Assembly: GCF_027105055.1 (NCBI RefSeq)
Contig: NZ_CP114264.1
Coordinates: 3,162,001 to 3,226,000 of the forward strand
Reading direction: 5' to 3'
Origin: Acinetobacter sp. TR3
GTDB lineage: Bacteria > Pseudomonadota > Gammaproteobacteria > Pseudomonadales > Moraxellaceae
DNA length: 64,000 nucleotides
Below the pieces are notes generated by a model. The model did not search any database. It was not told where the DNA came from and saw only the letters and a program-made list of their open reading frames with translations. Positions 57,085 to 64,000 of the stretch are shown here, one piece after another; the stretch's first letter is position 1, and the number at the start of each line of letters is the position of its first letter. The translations under genes and the position numbers were made by a program.

Positions 57085-57396
57085 TCAAAGACTTTTTAAA
57101 TACGCAACCACATCGGTATTTTCTGCCATTTCAGCAAGCTGTAAGGCGGTGTATTCACCTTTATAAGCGACATTAGCCCCTTTGCTCACCAGTAGCTTCA
57201 CCACAGCTAAATGATCATTCTCGGCAGCAGCTTGAAGCGCGCTATAACCTTCATCATCGGTCTGGTTTGGATCTATTCCCTCTACCAATAATTGCTCGAC
57301 TTGTTTCACATCGCCAAGGGATGCCCAATACACTAGCTCAGGAAGATGCAGTTCTTCATCATCTTCAGGCAGTGGAGAAAAAGAGTTGAGTTTCAT
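57085..57396 (-). CDS. Small ankyrin-repeat protein
   Basis: The 103-residue protein has about two and a half ankyrin repeats: DVKQVEQLLVEGIDPNQTDDEGYSALQAAAENDHLAVVKLLVSKGANVAYKGEYTALQLAEMAENTDVVAYL is the core, in which each repeat shows the GADPN-like turn and ALQ/A start. It is probably a cytoplasmic protein-binding module. It lies 18 bp after the Sel1-repeat gene on the same strand and is likely co-transcribed. Confidence 0.88.
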   Translation of the reverse strand: MKLNSFSPLPEDDEELHLPELVYWASLGDVKQVEQLLVEGIDPNQTDDEGYSALQAAAENDHLAVVKLLVSKGANVAYKGEYTALQLAEMAENTDVVAYLKSL

Positions 57397-57414
57397 CAGA
57401 AATACCTAATTTTT

Positions 57415-58107
57415 TTATTTAAGATAAAGTGTTTTATACTGATCAGCTAGCTCCTTAGCCTTCTTCATTTCTTGAATATTAAAAATTTGAGTAAAATTCT
57501 TCAAATTTTTAATTGCCTGATCATTTTCGGTTTCAGCTGAAACACTGATCCATGCGTAAGCTTTATAATAGTCTTGTTCAACGCCTAAACCTTGAGCAAA
57601 TAATAAACCATACTCATTTTGAGAAAAAGAATAGCCAGCTTTTGCTGATTTTTCATACCAAAAAGCAGCTTTAGTATAATCTTGTTTCACAAAGTTCCCT
57701 TTGCGAAAAGCATTACCTAAATTAAATTGAGATTGCAAATCTCCTGCATTCGCAGCCTTTTCAGTATATTCAAAACCCTTTTCCGGATTTTTTTGTACTC
57801 CAATACCTTCATAATACATAATCGAAAGATTTGCTAAGGAGGGAGCATAACCTTTTTGAGCAGATTGATTAAATAAGTTAAAAGCCTTCTCTACATTCTT
57901 GGGGACACCTAAGCCTTGAAAATACAAACTTGCTAAATAGTGTATTGCCTGAACGTTTCCCGTCTTTGCTGATTTTTCAAAACTGTCAAAAGCAACTTTA
58001 TAATTCTTCTGATAATAAGCTTTTAGACCTGTATCCAAGTCATTGATTGCAAAAGCCATACTTGAAACTAATAAGCTAACAACCAATACCAACAAGCCTT
58101 TTTTCAT
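57415..58107 (-). CDS. Secreted Sel1-like (tetratricopeptide) repeat protein
   Basis: The 230-residue protein has a signal peptide (about 1-20, ending MAFA) and about five Sel1-like repeats. They are visible as AIHYLASLYFQGLGVPKN, SLANLSIMYYEGIGVQKN, SQFNLGNAFRKGNFVKQD and SQNEYGLLFAQGLGVEQD, each with the A/G pattern and following helix. Sel1 proteins act as scaffolds. It is in tandem with the ankyrin-repeat gene, and both are protein-interaction modules of unknown partner. Confidence 0.9.
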   Translation of the reverse strand: MKKGLLVLVVSLLVSSMAFAINDLDTGLKAYYQKNYKVAFDSFEKSAKTGNVQAIHYLASLYFQGLGVPKNVEKAFNLFNQSAQKGYAPSLANLSIMYYEGIGVQKNPEKGFEYTEKAANAGDLQSQFNLGNAFRKGNFVKQDYTKAAFWYEKSAKAGYSFSQNEYGLLFAQGLGVEQDYYKAYAWISVSAETENDQAIKNLKNFTQIFNIQEMKKAKELADQYKTLYLK

Positions 58108-58174
58108 ATCTACTCCATCTCCCTAGACAAATATAGAGGGATATTAACACAAGCCAATTTATTTATTCTGCCCC

Positions 58175-58215
58175 AATAAAAAACACCCCCTCAGCATTAG
58201 CGGAGGGGGTGTTTT
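58175..58215 (-). terminator. Terminator of the rRNA operon
   Basis: A 13-bp stem (AAAACACCCCCTC / GAGGGGGTGTTTT, with a loop of about 10 nt) is followed by a T run on the minus strand just after 5S rRNA. Confidence 0.95.
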
Positions 58216-58225
58216 AGAATTAAAA

Positions 58226-58339
58226 GCTGGCGATGACTTACTCTCACATGGCAAACGCCACACTACCATCAGCGCTAAGAGGTTTCACTTCTGAGTTCGG
58301 GAAGGGATCAGGTGGTTCACTCTTGCTATTGTCGCCAGC
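58226..58339 (-). rRNA. rrf: 5S rRNA
   Basis: The minus strand reads GCTGGCGACAATAGCAAGAG and ends TCATCGCCAGC, the closed terminal stem of 5S rRNA. The internal CCTGATCCCTTCCCGAACTC and CGCTGATGGTAGTG segments are the conserved loops. It is about 114 nt long. It is the last gene of the rrn operon and lies about 180 nt from the 23S end. Confidence 0.97.
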
Positions 58340-58516
58340 AAACTGTTTATGGATACTTGCTTTGGTCTTATCTATGCCAAGGCTTTTTCCAAATGAGTTA
58401 TTAACGGATTAGATATTGAGTCTAACTTTGTGTTCAGCATTTTAACTAGTTTTCACACTAAATCAAGTTATGTATTGAATTTATCTTGAATACAACAACT
58501 GTTTGGGTGTTGTATA

Positions 58517-61404
<2,888 letters not shown>

Positions 61405-61771
61405 ATACAACCCCAAACAGTCGTTAACACATACAAGTCAGTGTTAGCGTTGCAAACTTAATTGCTACTATTCGTTGTCTGTGAACTTAATCACCATACA
61501 GCTTCAATCTAAATTCATATACCAAAACGCTTGATTCAGTGTTTTTGCTAGTTCTCAGATTAAATATTAATTTAACAATTACTTGTTATCTTCCTATTTA
61601 ATCGAGTTTGAACAATTTATTTCAGACTCAAATTCTAATCTGTTAATGATTAACTACAGCCTCGTCAGCTTGCAGTAAACTGTGATAAATCACAGAGATT
61701 AATAAACCAGTCAAATTAGACTGTATTCACTAAACTCTATAATCTTCTTAGCTTGTACTCTGTAAAGTACA
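61405..61771. other. 23S to tRNA-Ala spacer, 367 bp
   Basis: This AT-rich spacer of the rrn operon includes the 5' half of the 23S processing stem (61398-61427). It has no ORF. I could not find a canonical boxA antitermination sequence. Confidence 0.6.
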
Positions 61772-61847
61772 TGGTGGAGACTAGGAGAGTCGAACTCCTG
61801 ACCTCCTGCGTGCAAAGCAGGCGCTCTACCAACTAAGCTAAGTCCCC
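61772..61847 (-). tRNA. tRNA-Ala (anticodon TGC)
   Basis: On the minus strand the 76-nt gene starts GGGGACTTAGCTTAGTTGG and includes anticodon stem CCTGC-TTTGCAC-GCAGG (anticodon TGC), T-loop GTTCGACTC, and encoded CCA end. It lies in the 16S-23S spacer, downstream of tRNA-Ile. Confidence 0.98.
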
Positions 61848-61883
61848 AGCTTATCACTTAATGAACGATATATCTTTCAGATT

Positions 61884-61960
<77 letters not shown>

Positions 61961-61974
61961 TCAGATACATCTTC

Positions 61975-62001
61975 GAAGAACAACTTGTTGTGGATTCTTA
62001 C
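61975..62001 (-). other. 16S rRNA processing stem, 3' half
   Basis: Complementary to 63682-63707; see that entry. It lies between the 16S 3' end and tRNA-Ile. Confidence 0.7.
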
Positions 62002-62020
62002 CGATCGTCAATCTTTCGTT

Positions 62021-63557
<1,537 letters not shown>

Positions 63558-63681
63558 AAAATCATTAGTAGCTTATGGCTACAAATCTTGGCTCATCAAT
63601 TTTCTGACTAAAAATTCGCTCAAATAAACTTCGAGAAATTTCTACCATTCAATCAATGAAATATTTTCGATCGATCAACCA

Positions 63682-63707
63682 GTAAAAATCCACACAAGTT
63701 GTTCTTC
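63682..63707 (-). other. 16S rRNA processing stem, 5' half
   Basis: This leader segment is complementary, with one bulge and one G-T type mismatch, to 61975-62001 in the spacer. The two form the long duplex expected for RNase III cleavage around 16S. Confidence 0.7.
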
Positions 63708-63759
63708 TATTCTCTTAATGATCTTCTCGATGATTCGTCATCATCAAGCTAGGTCGGCT

Positions 63760-63787
63760 ATGTTACTCTAATCTAAACTAAAGTCAA
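63760..63787 (-). promoter_or_regulatory. rrn proximal promoter
   Basis: On the minus strand TTGACT (-35, 63782-63787) and TAACAT (-10, 63760-63765) are separated by 16 bp. A GC-rich discriminator (AGCCGACC) follows, as in stringently controlled rRNA promoters, and the upstream sequence is A/T-rich. Confidence 0.8.
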
Positions 63788-63899
63788 CAGGTAATTTCGA
63801 TATTTTTTAAACCTACCAATCAACCCAAGAATCTAACCTTTCTAGCCAAATCCTTGTTTCTCAACAAGTTTTTATCTGCATCACCGCCGATGGATGTGC

Positions 63900-63927
63900 A
63901 TTCTACAGCATTTCACTACCAACGCAA
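63900..63927 (-). promoter_or_regulatory. rrn distal promoter
   Basis: On the minus strand TTGCGT (-35, 63922-63927) and TAGAAT (-10, 63900-63905) are separated by 16 bp. AATTTTTAAAAGG just upstream resembles an UP element. It lies 140 bp before the proximal promoter. Confidence 0.65.
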
Positions 63928-64000
63928 CACCTTTTAAAAATTAAATGATTCGGTTGTTTTTTTTTTAAACTTTAACTTACCTAATTTACTGATTTATATA

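Larger units (their letters stand above)
63558..64000. other. rRNA operon leader and promoter region
   Basis: 443 bp upstream of 16S contain two promoters (63760-63787 and 63900-63927), AT-rich UP-like stretches and the 16S processing-stem half (63682-63707). No ORF. The region continues off the window end. Confidence 0.8.

Overview
The window is a 64 kb piece of a low-GC gammaproteobacterial chromosome. It almost certainly comes from the genus Acinetobacter. The evidence is the AT-rich base composition, a class C beta-lactamase resembling the Acinetobacter cephalosporinases, a short BamC-like lipoprotein between dapA and purC, the gene order, and an rRNA operon of the form 16S, tRNA-Ile, tRNA-Ala, 23S, 5S. 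The species cannot be fixed from reading alone. I see no prophage, complete insertion sequence, integron or CRISPR array. Most of the window is core genome.

Layout. Positions 1 to 4.6 kb hold dtd, an SCP2-domain protein, a small membrane protein, serB, and a divergent AhpA/Smp-like membrane protein. From 4.8 to 11.5 kb there is one long co-directional run: ribBA, ribH, nusB, thiL, pgpA, glmU, glmS. It links riboflavin, thiamine, phosphatidylglycerol and amino-sugar synthesis and ends at a strong palindromic terminator. From 11.6 to 13.6 kb come a YitT-family membrane protein, an Lrp-type regulator and pncA. The dapA, bamC-like, purC group follows (13.9 to 16.2 kb).

The stretch from 16.2 to 33.4 kb is the more accessory part. 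It holds an amidohydrolase lipoprotein, an acyltransferase, a YddG-type exporter, rarA, ampC, a YcgN-type cysteine-cluster protein, a DUF1328 microprotein, dienelactone hydrolase, mutY, an M23 peptidase lipoprotein, tag, an alcohol dehydrogenase, a MocR regulator, a small lipoprotein, and a LysR regulator divergent from an aldo-keto reductase/MFS pair.

From 33.4 to 36.7 kb are a START-domain protein, dapB, dnaJ and a small membrane protein. From 36.8 to 41.9 kb is an RND efflux pump with its lipoprotein adaptor and a divergent TetR regulator, separated by a very large palindromic operator. Then follow ppc, uraA, a DUF4259 protein, a tandem thioredoxin-fold protein, ilvD, fmt-rsmB, the metP/metS two-part transporter, an aldehyde dehydrogenase and an outer-membrane protein. 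The last 7 kb is a complete rRNA operon on the minus strand with two tandem promoters and an intrinsic terminator.

The most interesting item is a non-coding RNA candidate at about 56.94 to 57.06 kb. It has four GGA motifs, each placed in a hairpin loop, the last being the loop of an intrinsic terminator. An 18-bp GacA-type box lies about 60 to 75 bp upstream of the predicted start. This is the architecture of the RsmX/Y/Z family of CsrA-sequestering RNAs. I do not know of an accepted member of that family in Acinetobacter. Other leads are the 48-bp operator of the RND pump, a multi-hairpin leader upstream of metP, a RibBA protein whose GTP cyclohydrolase half lacks its zinc cysteines, and a protein built of two duplicated DsbA-like domains.
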